Below are positions 1 through 12,800 of a DNA stretch of 32,531 nucleotides, piece by piece. Numbering within the stretch: position 1 is the first letter of the stretch; every line of letters begins with the position of its first letter. Where the stretch lies: positions 1-32,531 of the forward strand of contig CANNCG010000003.1 of NCBI GenBank assembly GCA_947502965.1, written 5' to 3'. Position numbers and translations under genes: made by a program. Below the pieces are notes generated by a model. It did no database searches, was not told the DNA's origin, and saw only the letters and a list, made by a program, of their open reading frames with translations. This DNA is from a bacterium. GTDB taxonomy: Bacteria > Margulisbacteria > Marinamargulisbacteria > SXXA01.

Positions 1-148
1 TTGCAAAGGAGCTGATCATTAGATAGAACAGGCTATGGAAATATGGAAAACTTCAGAGCAAGTTTCCCACAGTTCCACAGCCACGACGACGACGAATTTT
101 ATATCTCTTTTTTTTAGAACTTTGGTCCACCGTTAGGGGGCAAGCTCA
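1..148. repeat. Left copy of 148-bp terminal inverted repeat, probably an IS end
   Basis: Bases 1-148 are the exact reverse complement of 32383-32530; identity stops abruptly at base 149. The outer-window side of the repeat is cut by the window edge, so its true length is at least 148. Read from base 148 leftward it begins TGAGCTTGCCCCCTAACGG and continues through a GTGGAC motif, which resembles the terminal inverted repeats of IS3-type elements (established style, not a database match). Bases 3-26 could encode the last residues of a protein, AKELIIR then a TAG stop, as expected for the end of a transposase; this is inference. The rest, with an eight-T run at 108-115, looks noncoding. Most likely a multi-copy mobile element that ended the assembly. 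Confidence 0.8.
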
Positions 149-182
149 AATTTCACAGTTCCTACTCAAAAGAAAAAATGAT

Positions 183-219
183 GAAAAAATAAAAACCAGC
201 AAATTTGATCAAAAATTTG
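183..219 (-). terminator. Possible weak intrinsic terminator after ydcF-like gene
   Basis: On the minus strand, downstream of the YdcF-family stop, a 7-bp AT-rich stem (arms CAAATTT and AAATTTG at 200-219) is followed by a T-rich tract at 183-195. The stem is low in GC, so termination is uncertain. The remaining bases 149-246 hold nothing else I recognise. Confidence 0.3.
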
Positions 220-246
220 ATGACAACGAAGATAGCGAGAACGCCT

Positions 247-840
247 CTAGTAGCTCACCCCATAATAAACCGTCTTTCCCAACTCAATGAGTACCGTCTC
301 CGCCATTTCGGCATGCCGCCACCATGTCTCAGGATCTACCCCATCGTCACTGCCTTGGACAAACAGGTGCATGTCTGTCGGCAATACATCCCGAAAGGTC
401 CTGTATGACCGTGCAGTATGAAAGCGAGAGGTCACCAGCAAGACGCGACGTGCATGCATGGCCTGCAATATAGGCAAGCTCCCCGTCGCATTGGTTTGGG
501 TACTCAGGGCCGCGTCTTCGATGAGAATATTCTCTGAAGGCACCCCCAAAGATACCGCATAGTCGGCCATCATAGCGGCCATCGAGGTGTCAAAAAAAGG
601 CCCCCCGGTCATCAGTATACGGGGGGCTACCCCCGCATGATAGAGACGAACCCCCTCCCGAACACGGTCGCCAGTCGAACCCGCCAATACCACAATGACA
701 TCGGCACGGTCCGTCGGACGCGCTGTCACCAACACCGAAAAAACAGCCCGCATCCCAATCGGAAAAAAAATGAGACCCCCGATACTAATAAACAGGACAG
801 ACAACGCGGCATAAAAAAGGCGTTTAGGCTTGGGCATCAT
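247..840 (-). CDS. YdcF/SanA/ElyC family protein (DUF218)
   Basis: A 197-residue protein with one N-terminal membrane segment (about residues 8-27) followed by a DUF218 domain. Visible family features are the first strand VIVVLAGS (48-55), the MTGG turn (77-80), the EDAALSTQTNA helix start (108-118) and LLVTSRFHTARS (134-145). E. coli relatives (SanA, ElyC) act in cell-envelope integrity; the biochemical activity of the family is poorly defined. It starts 7 bp past the stop of the giant fibre gene, so it is the last gene of that operon. The start is ATG ATG at 838-840; the upstream Shine-Dalgarno is weak, which suggests coupling. A role in envelope processing linked to the surface operon is possible but unproven. 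Confidence 0.85.
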   Translation of the reverse strand: MMPKPKRLFYAALSVLFISIGGLIFFPIGMRAVFSVLVTARPTDRADVIVVLAGSTGDRVREGVRLYHAGVAPRILMTGGPFFDTSMAAMMADYAVSLGVPSENILIEDAALSTQTNATGSLPILQAMHARRVLLVTSRFHTARSYRTFRDVLPTDMHLFVQGSDDGVDPETWWRHAEMAETVLIELGKTVYYGVSY

Positions 841-846
841 CCAAAT

Positions 847-3800
847 TTACCGTTTCCGCAACACCGCTATTTTGGCCTGGCGTTCTTCATATTTGGTTTG
901 CAAATAGGTTTCCAAGACGCTTAGCTCCGTTTTGATCCCGGCCACTTCCGCCCGTAGGGAAACCACCTCGCCCAAACGCGCCCCTATATGTTTGTTTGCA
1001 AACGACATACCGACAATCGCATTGACCGTAGATTCCCCCGCGGCATCCGTCGCCGTCCATGCCTGCCCAATAATTTGAGCCGGATTGACAACCAACGACG
1101 CCGTAATCGCAACCGCTGTCCCATCCTGAAACCCTGACGCGATGAGATAATCTCCCGCACGTACCACGCCACGAACACGTACCGGCACCTGCCCCATAAA
1201 GGCCACCAAGCCAAAGGCATTTAGCTGTTCAAGGCCAGGAAAATTACCCGCCACAATAGGCCGCGAGCTGATCACACGCACACTGCGGGCCCCTGCCGTC
1301 GCACGTGACACCTGGCCATTGAAAACACCGACCACATCGCCAGGTCTCAAATTTTCAGCAGAAATTTTGGGTAAATACTCCGCATAATCCGCCTCAGGCG
1401 ACGCAAACTGTACGCCCCCAAACCCATCCATTTCAATGGAGCCCAATACCGTAGGCTTATATCCTAAAGTACGCACCTTTGTCGTATCCTTATGAATAAA
1501 CGTCATGAAATTAGCATCCGTTGCGGTACCATAATTCACCAAGGCCATATTTTGCGAACTCCCCTTTGACACGATGAGCACGGTATGCGAAAAAGGCGTC
1601 CTGGGATCGATACCCGTCATAGAGGGCCCCCCCTCTGCCTCACTACGCCGGACCACGTGCAATCCAGCCGCAGGCGACGTGGTCCCGATCCCCACACCTG
1701 CGCGGATAGGCAACTCCGTCAGCACCGTGGTGTCATTGGGATTGACGTATCCAAAAACAGACACCGTAAACCCTGTTTTCAAAGACGTCCCCTCTCCCCA
1801 ATTGACCAAGTTTGCAGCCACAAAACTTGATTTTTTGGGATATGTATCTACGATCAACTTGGAACTGGGGTTGGGCGAGGTTGTGCTCGTTTCGCCGATA
1901 TTTATCCGTAGCTCTGAAATCGCATTACTGCGGTTATAGCGTCCCATAAAATACTCATGCGTATTGTCACTATTCCCATCGGGGCTGTAAATACGGCCCC
2001 CAGAAAAATACGCTTTGGCACCCCAACCCGCCGGGGAGGTGAAGAAGCTCGTCGTCTTCACGCCCAGCTGCACATCCCCACTCACCACAAAGGGTCGGTC
2101 AATGGCCGCCAAATGGGCATTCCCCATAGGAAATCCGATCCCCACATGCCCAACCCCTACCGCAGATACCATCGACGTCGTCACCGTGGACGCATTGTGA
2201 CCCGACATGAGGTACAAGAATGAGTCCTGATTGCCACCACGCGCCACGTGAAACACCACACTGGCCTTGGTCTTGGCCTGCTCTAAGATGGCTTTTACGT
2301 TGACATTGGCTGTCGCAATATTGCCAGAGCTACGGGCATAGGCCCCCTTAGTCGTTTTCACCATATCGCCCGCCTCGATAAGTGCATCCGCCATCACCGC
2401 AGAGGCCGTGTCATCAGTCCCCTGTATAGCCGTGAACGCCAATGGCGTCACTTCATGATGGACAGCCTCATTCCCCAGATAGTTCAATACCATCTCCCGA
2501 CCAGAGCCCGCGGGGCTTGTGGTCTTAATTTTCAAAATATTCCCCGTGGCAATCCGTCGTCCGTCACGGTCCATCCCATAGGCCTGAAAAGCAATGTTCG
2601 CAGTAGAAATGACGGCAACATCGTCAACCGTGGCATGCCCAATGACCATGGGCCCGCCCATAAAGACCGCCGCTGCTTTGTAGCCAAATTTGTTGGTCGC
2701 GTATTCCTCAATCGCCAAACCGGTCACATCCACCACAAGCCCGTTGACTTTGACGGCTTGCGAATTTGGATTTGCCAAAGCCGCCATTGTATAGGCATTC
2801 TCTGAAGTCAAACGATATCCCAATCCTGTGACATGGGTGTCCTTCGAATAGGCTGCCAGCGTCATCACCACATTATGAATAGGCAAGGTCTCCTTGAATT
2901 CTGGTGGCGTCGCATATAAAACACCCAAAGACAGGCTTTTAAGTGCCATATAATTGGAGTTCACGAAGCCCGCAGTAAGGGGATTTCCAGTACTAATATT
3001 AAAGTCCCCGATCACATGCAGATCCTGAGACGGCACCAAGGTGCCAAGTCCCACCTTGCCCGCCGTATCCATCGTCATGGCGTTTGGCGATACCAGCGTG
3101 CTCACCCGAAACGGATATTGGGAAATATCCGTCGCCCCAATAGACAACGTCGCTTGGGGATCTGAGGACACCACACCCACGCGGGTCTTCCCAAAACGTA
3201 GCAGTTCCGTTTGATTCACATCTTTGACCAGCAACACATCCCCAGCATCTTTCCCCCACATGACAACCCCATCAGCAGAAACCGCTGCCGATTCACGATA
3301 GTGTCCCACAAAGGAAAAGTCTCCCGATTGGCGTACGGCATAGCCATGCAGCTGCGGATAGATTACCGGATACGGCGGATTGTCTAGCCATTTCGGTACG
3401 TTGGTCCATGTCGTATCATCACCAGCCGTCATAGATCCGCTCACCGCCATCGCCATATAGCTCTCCGTGGGCGATCTGCGCCAAATCCCCAGCTTGCCTT
3501 CTTGGCCCACCACCAGAGACACCCCATTGGCGGCAGCCACACGCAAAGGCCCAGCCCCACCTGTAGTCTGGGTAGTGTTCGTTGAGATGAAATCAACTAT
3601 TTCAGTAGAACCATTCCAAACAGACCCCACCGGCTTAAGCGCTGAAGTAACATCCGTATTGTTAGTACGAGGAATGACACCGTAGGTATAAGACACGCCC
3701 CCAATTTGGTAAGTTCCCAATAAAGAATATCTCCATCTACCACCCCCCTCATCAATCTGTGAACTAACTGTCCAAACAACATCCACTGGAAAAGTAAATT

Positions 3801-6800
3801 TGGCCTTATCAAAGGTCATATCGAACATCGCCGTCGGAGCGGTATTCCCGAGACCTGTCCGACCTGCCCCGGTGACCACAAAGGGATTCGAGGTGGTCGG
3901 ATTGTCAATCCAGAGGGCATGCCCCGTACTGGCCGAATGCACCACATTGAGAGACGCAATGGCCTCCGTAGAGCCAATCCCAACCGACCCCGTTTGCAGC
4001 GCCGTCAGTATGGGGGATTGTGCGGCATTTCGCACCAGAAGTCCCATATCCCCCGTCGCATGTACCAAGAGACGCGTGATTTCCAGCTGTGCCTCTCCGC
4101 TTGCCGTCCAAAGCCCCACATTGGATGTGACAGTGACTATCAACGCATTGGGCGTAGCTAACACACCCACCAGAAATGGACCAACGTTTGCGTTTGCGGT
4201 GACAGTACTTCCCACATGCAGCGTCGCATCCGGTGTCGGCGACGTTCCCAAATCCATCAATGTAAACACACCCATTGTCCCTTGGGTGTCGCCATTGTTT
4301 TCCGCCAAAAATACCGCCGATGCCTTAAACCCATCTACCGCAAAGTCTTCATTGAGCGGCAACAATGTGGAGCTTTCTGACTCCAATTGACTCAAATCTA
4401 CCCGAACCCCTATCGCCGTCTCGTTACTAGTCACCACGCCATCCAAGACAACATGGGTCCCGATAAACAGACTGGATCGATTACCGGTTCTAGGCCCAAA
4501 GCCCATGGTCACTTTGTTCGCACTATAGCCCGAGGCAAATGCGGTGGTATTCAGAGATGCGCTAATGCCTAGCGAATACTTTGATTGATCGAACATGGTT
4601 GAGACCACGTGCACGTGATTCCCGGTCGTCGTGTCTTGCTCCCACCACATCCCATCATTTTTGGCAATAATGCCATCTGTGCCATACATCACCATATTCA
4701 TGGTAGGTGGCCTATCACTTCCATAATTATGGAACATGCGAAGCAGGGGCACATTACGCCTATCCTCTCCGTTTGTGTATTTATAATGCGGCACGATATG
4801 GTCGGCAACCATTACGTCATTGAGCAATACCAATCCACTGAGGCTCTGATTCGACAAAACACTGCTACTGCTAATGGGAGTCATATACACGCTTTGACCA
4901 ACTTTCAGATTTCCCGTCGTGATAGTGAGGACGTTTGCTAGACCATTTGTTAGACCAATATTTAATGTTGGCAAAAACATATCGTCCGTAGACATCAGCG
5001 CATTCACGCTCAGATACTTGTTATTCATACTCGCTATATGAAGATCATGTCTAAAAAGGGCATTCTGAGACACCCACAAAGCAAATGAGGTAGCCAGTCC
5101 TACAGGCTTTTGGGGAATAAACAGCGTGTTAAACGTCGCAACATCCGCGATCAAGCCCTCGCTAGTCCATTCTTTTTGTGTAGACACATGATCCTGAAAA
5201 TTCAACGTTACGCCAGACGTATTGTCAAACCGCAAGGTGTCCAACACTTCCAAATCAACACCTGAGGCTATGATGGTCATTGTGTTCAAAGTGGCAGATT
5301 GTCCCAACGGCAATACCAAGCGGTTAAACGTCGCAGACGTTGCGTTCACCGACACCGTGTTGATAACTGCATCCTTCCCCGTGATAACCCCAGAAACCGC
5401 CAGTGCCGTAGCCGGTGCCGTCGTCCCTATCCCAACATTGCCCCCCAGCAACACCAATGGGTTACGGGATGTGCTGATAGCGTCATGGCCCATAGTCACC
5501 GCGATGCCATAGGCAACGCCGTTGCTACCAAGTTGCAAATCACCCAAATCAACCCAAAGCCCAACCGCCTCTACAGGCGTCACCCCAGTACCAAACTGAC
5601 CCAAAATCCCATCCGCAGCAAAAGACATTTCATAGCCAATAAAAGGAACAAAAACCGACGAAATCGAGCCATTTTTTCCCAAATTCATCGACACCACACG
5701 TTGCGTATAGTTTTGCGTTAATTGCTCAGGAAGCGCGATGTTTTTCGCTATCGTCAGCGCATGGTCTGGCAACAAGGATCCAATCCCCAGATGACCCGCA
5801 CTGGTGATCGCCACAGACGTACCCAGCTGCAAGGCACCGGAAACAAGCTCCCCCAACCCCGCCTGGTTCGCAGAAGCCGTCCCGGCAACAGACCACGCCG
5901 CCGCATTGGGCAACTGCCCTATCGCAACGCCGAGATCACCCCCCGTCATGACCTGCGTTGTCCCTGCCATCAGGGCAAAGGCATCCGCATCGCTATAGCC
6001 TTTGACGGACAGTTTCGCAGAGGGAATCGGTTCCCCAACAGACAGATACCCAAGGCCATCAGACCCCATGGCGGTCCTGGAAGCCGTCTGTATCCATAGT
6101 GGGTTCGTTAAGGCGGAGACAACATGTAAATTGGCACCGGGCAAGAAAGAGGTTCCTAAATCCTCACCGGTATGAATCCCGACGTTTCCACTGGTCTGGA
6201 GCCCAGACCTAAAGATGGCCGCAATCTTCGTACCCACGACAGCGTCCCCATTGGGCAACGTCATAGTGGCCCTCAAAGACTGCATGTCGACATACACGCC
6301 CCCGGCAACCTCGCCAGGCGCCATACCCAAAGGGGTCCCATTCCCTACCAGCCCTACCCCTACCCCCGTAAATACCGCGCTACTTGGCGTGATACGCGGT
6401 CCCATTCCTGTCGAAATACGGGCTGCACGCACATCGCCCAACCCCGTTGTCACCCCATACCCCGTATAGAGCCCCAGCACCCCATTTCCAGAGGCAATCG
6501 TGGCATTGGCAGTCCCTACACGCAGCACTGAGTAGGTCACCCCTAACGACGACTCCCTGACGGTATATGTCATAAACGGTTGGTCTGACACACGCCTGTT
6601 TTCGTTATATCCCGCCACGCGATTGGCAACACCGAGAATCGCACTGCTCACATTGGCCATCACCCCTGTATTGGGATTTCGGAAGATCAGTGCCTGATCC
6701 GCAAAGGCATTCTGAGACGACACAAACAAGGTGGTATACGGCGTATAGGCCGACGGGTTTTGGGTCGCAACCGGAGCCATTTGCAAATAGGTCATCCCTA

Positions 6801-9800
6801 TAGCGCCCGTATGCGTCACCCTATTCGCACTGATAACGAGTGGCGAATTAACCGTCAAGGTTTCACCGGTAATCGCGGAAGAAATAGTCACCGTAGGCAC
6901 AGTCAAAGACCCCAAAAGCCCCGACCCAGACACCCCCAAAACTGTATTATCGGCAAACCCACTATGAGCACCCACAAAAACAACATTTGCCGTCCCGAGA
7001 ACCGAATGCAAGACCTTCGCGTCAAATTGATTTGCGTCTTGTACACTTTGAATATTAACCGTCGTATTGCCATCGATTTCCAGCGTGCTCAGTACTTCCA
7101 ATGACATAGGATTCCGATTGTTGATATTAAACGTGGTAATACGCGCGTCTCCCCCAAAAAAAGCATTGGTCGTAATCGCAGACAATGTCCATTCACCCCC
7201 GGAAGCGATGAGACTGTTTGCACGAATAGATCCATTAATATCCAAAGCCACGTTGGGCTGACTCACCCCCATCCCAACATTGCCCCCCAAGAAAGTGGCC
7301 GCATATCGGCCTGCACCCGCAGTCTTAGAAATACCCATATCGACATAAACCCCCATCACAGGATTGCCTGTGATGGCTACGATGTCTTTCAAATCCAAGA
7401 CCATTCCTCTGGCCAATTTCGAACCGGCACTCCCCTCAAATATAGCAGAAGCATCTGTACTCACTACCACCTCTATACCCGTCAGGTTATGGGTCCTCGT
7501 GCTATTCAAGGTCTGACGAATATCTTGCATAGGAAAATGAAGGGGCATGGCTGCCGACGTTGTGAATTGGCGCACCATCGTAAACTGTCCCAAAGGCGTT
7601 GTCGTCCCCAACATCACCTCACCCAAAGACGATACCAGCAACCCTGAATTGTCCGTATTGACAGACAAGGAAGACGATTGCAGTCCCCCAAAGGACGTCA
7701 TTGGCGCAGACAGCGTCCCCACTACCGACAACGCCTGACCAGGTTGCGACGTCCCGATGCCCACACCCGTATTGTTCACACTCAGAACAGAGGCCCCAGC
7801 CGCAGAAAAGAGCGTCATGGCCGCCCTATCTGTAGTCGCTGCAACCGACAATTGGGAATTCGGCGAAGCAGTTCCCATCCCCACAAATGCATTGGACGAC
7901 ACAAATAGCGCATCCAGCCAAACAGAATCGACTTTTTTTTGCACCCATAACGGCGTGTGGGTCCTCCCAGCAACAATATGAAGCGAGGCACTAGGCACCA
8001 TATCACTATCTGAACCTGAAATAACCCCAACGTTCCCACTGCTTTCAGTTCCCACCAAAAAGGCAGCCGCAAAGGCAGACCCCGTCACCACCGTGCCATT
8101 GCTCAATGTGGTTTTCGTACGCAAATTATCCGATACCGTGACAGACAGACCCACGAACCGGTCATGCACATAACTAATCCCCGCCAAGGCAAGGTCCATC
8201 CCAAAAAAGCGTGCAGATCCTGGTGTTGATCTGTCTTTAAACCCCAATCGTATGGATTGCAGCGCCTTGCCTTCTGTGATGTTGAGGGACACAAGGCCTA
8301 TCACAGCAAAACGGCTGCCCTCTGAATAGGTAACCTCATTGCTGGTGGTGATACGCAACACGCCTACTGTGTTTTCTGTTGCCCATTTGATAAAGCTCAC
8401 ACCCGCCATTGACCCGTTGCCCTTAAAATAAGGCACTGTTTCGGGAAGAACCGACGATGTCACACTCAGGTTCCCTTGAACAGAGAACCCATTTTTTTTC
8501 ACCTCGTAAAAAAGTTCCTTGGTGATGGAATCAACAAACAAGTTGCCATTGTCAGACGAAATCGAAGTCACCCCAGACGGGAAGATCCGCAAATAAGGGG
8601 TCCGCAAACGGTCAAGCACCAGAAGAGAGGTCACATTGGTCGTAATAGAAAACGTCACGTTTGTACCCGCCATGGCATTCACAAACATAGAGGCCGTTGG
8701 CAAAGTCATCGCCGTGGAAAAAACGGACCCCTTGACATGCAGCGACGCGGTTGGGAGCGTCGTACCAATCCCTACCCACCCGGCATCGGTAATCCGCAAG
8801 CGTTCTTGGGGATAGGCCTCGCCTCCTTCAGGATCTGTCACAAAAGCCAATGCCGAGGCCGCATCTGTACCGGAAGCGAACGTTTTTACCCCCAAAACAC
8901 CAGCGCCAGACGGACCGGACTCATCAAAGTTAGAGAGAAGTACCAGCCCTACCGCATGGCCAGGAGTCGCAACCGACGCCTGTAAAATCAAGGGATTCCA
9001 GGTCCTATAGTCAGAGGCCACCGCCACTGCATCTGTATTAGTGAGTCGATAGGACTCCGTTTTCATATGTACACTTGAGGCGGGAGACGCGGTCCCAAAC
9101 CCTGCACGCGAAGCCTCCGTGATCACGAAGGTCTGATCATTCACACCCAAACGAGCAACCTTAATTTCACCCGCAGTACTATTCAAAGAAGAGGCGGTGA
9201 AGGTCCCATAAACCCGCAAGGCTTCCGAAGACAATACCCCGCCCACAGCCATCTTGTTCACCGATACCGATTGCAGGCCCGCCGTCGACACGACAGTCAC
9301 CGCATTGAGCGTCGCCATCGCGTTGACAGAGACAAAGGACTGCGCAAAAAGTCTGTCCCCCACCACCAAACTCTGCTCAGGAATAGACAGGGTTCCCTGC
9401 AAACGCAAGTTGTCCTGGCGCAAGGTTGTCACATACAAATCCTGAAAATGTCCCCCTTGCGTCACCTTCACATTATTGGCCACATTGAGCATGCTAAATG
9501 ACGCGACTTCTTGCTCTGTTAAAAAACTGGCAGCAGGCGCATTTGTGGCATAAATTGTGCCCGCTACTTCCAACGGATACGCTGGCGTTGTGGTCCCAAT
9601 TCCCACATTACCCCCCATAAACACAGCCACCCTACGCGATGTATCTCTATTGGAAGACGCCGTAGCGGACAGCCCCACCACAACCCCGCCTGTGGGAACA
9701 TTCAAGCCTGACAAATCCACCTTGTACCCCGTACCCACCACACGCTTGATACCGTCCTTATCGCCCAATTGGTTGGTATAATTGTTCCCAGAGTTCGAAG

Positions 9801-12800
9801 ACAGCGCCACATACGTACCGATCAACGGCTTGGCCACATTGTTGTCTCCTACCTCCACATCAATAATCTGAAAGGAAAAATCTGACGAAGGCAGCGACTG
9901 AAATTGTTTCTGCAACATCCATTGCGCCGTAGGATTTGAAATACCCATTCCCACATAGCCATTGGTACCGATGGTGAGGGTACCGCCAGCGGACAACGTC
10001 TCTGCGCGCATCGGCGCAACCATCCCGATAGACTGTATATCCCCCTTAATATCCAAGGCCGTTTTAGGCGTTTCAGTTCCAATCCCAACGCGCCCTGGCG
10101 CATTGATATAGATCGCGTTTAAAACGTTAATCGTGCTAATCTTCAGTCCCTCTGAAATATTAAACGCCTGCGCCCGCAAGGTCCCATAAACTTCCAATAA
10201 GTTCCCAGAAACACCCAATTGCGCATTCGGAGTCCCCCCTATTCCAATATCTCCCCCCATAAAAATAGCCGGGTAACGATACCCAGGGTCCGTAAATTGC
10301 TGTAACGTCACATCGCTCACATCTACATGAAGACCCACCGCCCTGGCTTTACTGGAAAAATAGGTAGGACTATTCTTATAGGGCAGATTTTTCATGTGGA
10401 TATTTAACCCTGCGATTTCCATAGGCGGCGTAACGCCCTGCCAATCAGAGGGATTTGCAGGCCACGTTTGTATTAAAACATTGAGACTTGCCGCATCATG
10501 GCTACGCGAATTGGCCAACACCCCATCATGCGAGACCACACTCTGAACACGCACCATAGTACTGAGCTCACCAGCCCCAAAAGAAATATTATTGCTCGCT
10601 GAAAAGGAATCCGAATAACGACTATATTTCTCGACTTCTGTATTGGCGGTAACCCGCAAGATACCCGCCGCTGTCGGTGTCGCAGAGACCCAATACATAT
10701 TGGTCGGTGCAAAAATTGAGAAAGAAGGCACCCCGGCATCTACACGCCACATCCCCACGTAGCCCCCAGGACCCTCCCCAAGGGTAAACACCTTGGAGAT
10801 ATTGATCACACTGTCAGTGGTATCCAAAACCAATTCTTTATTGAAAACCATCAATTCCCCTATGCTGCCAGCCTGAATATCACTCAAATTTAGCTGCTGC
10901 GCATAATAATCCCCCTCAACAATAAAATTATCCATCACAATCGCTGGGGCATTGGCACTCGCAACAATATTGAGCGTCCCTATAATATCCAAGGAATATT
11001 GGGGTTGTGTTGTCCCTATACCCACATAGCTATACAAGGGGGGTATGGCTTGGGGATCAAAAATCGTGTCATAAAAAACATCGGTGGTGCGATTGTCTCG
11101 GTTGATGGGAATCCAATCAACGAGTTGATTGTCCACCAAAAATTTATTGGCATTAACCGAAGTAACCGCCACATGGGTCGTTGCTCCCAAATTTGCCGTG
11201 CCTATTTGCAATCGCCCCATGAGGGCATTCCCTCCCACACTCAATGCCGCTGTCAGGGGTCGGGTAATGGCAATACCAACACGGTTATTCAACACCGCAA
11301 AAGGAGACCCCTCCCCTATGGAAGCACTCCCACCCGGACCTATGCGAAAAACATCGGTCTGCGTACGCGAAACGCCAAAGGTGTAGCGATCGGTTCCATC
11401 CAGATCAAAGGTAATCACGGGACTGACGGAAGTCCCTACCAAGCTCTGCAAACTACTGCGATTGGAGATTTCTAGCAAACTGTTGGGAGAGCTGGTTCCA
11501 ATCCCGACATTGCCCACCGCAGCAATACGTCCATAAGCATTCACATTGGCCGAAGGGAAATAAATATTGGGCGTCGTATTGATATAAGACCATACCAAAA
11601 CAGAGGTACTGGCCGACAATTGTTGGCCATCGGGAAAGATAAAGGCCTCTGCAGAAATGGACCCTACAGAGTCCAAATAGCCATACGCAGGATCTGCAGA
11701 AGACACCACTGCCTGGCCATTGACAAGCAAATCAGGAAACTTACCAACGCCCACATTGCCAGAGGCCGAAACGACAAATGACGGCGACGACACAGGGTTT
11801 TCTGTTCCTACCGTGAGAAACAACGGAGCACCCAGAGAAGCACCATGAACAACAAACTGAGCATTGCCAGGCGCATTAAGCTGAAGGGTGTCCATCACCA
11901 CCAAGGCATTGCCCGTTGGCGTCGTGGTCTTGATCCCCAGCCCACCATGTTGCGTATACACCAACGCCTGAGCGGTCCCGCCCACCATATTCAGCACCAA
12001 GTTTTGGTTATGCAATGCCAATATCGCCCGAATCTGAGGCTCAAGATGGGCATAGGCAAACCCAGGAGGCAGCGACAAAACGGCATCATGGTTGAACGCC
12101 CCTGCCATTTCACCTGAAGGAAGAAGGTGACCCTGCGCTTTCAGTCCATCCACAATGGCCGCCGCCGAGGCCCAATCGCTGGGATCTGTTAAGATCTCCA
12201 AAAAGTGAACGGCACCCACAGGTTTTGGATATACGGTTAGCGCCACATTTTTGGTGGCAAGCTGGATAGACAACCCTGTTACACGCGTATTGATACCAAC
12301 ACCCCCGGAAGCCCGAATCAAAAATTGGTTTTGGGTAGCCGCCGCAAAGGCCCCACTGGCCGCATCTGCCCAAACAAAAGACCCATGATTATTGGCCGCA
12401 GCACCACGCCCCATCGCCACAGAAAAATCGCCGTAAGCCGCGTTTCCCTGCCCCCCCAAAACCGTGGCATAGGCCCCACCGAGGCTATGACTCGCCCCAC
12501 CAATGGCATGCGAAAAGTTGCCACTCACCAGATGATCATACCCAAAGGCCGTGGTCACAATCCCCAAATTGGCATCATCCCACTGGGTACCCTGATAGGT
12601 ATCCGTGCCACTCAAATACCCCACACGGAAAATGCCTTTGGCCGGATGATAGACCATACGGGTCCCAGCCCCTGTCGCCGATACGGTTGCCGTGATCGGG
12701 CTAATGCCTGGGTTAACCGCCTCAAATCTCCCCGTTAAAAGCAACCCCAAGTTACCACTGACATGCAAATTGGCCTGAGGATTGGCCAAGCCCACGCCAA

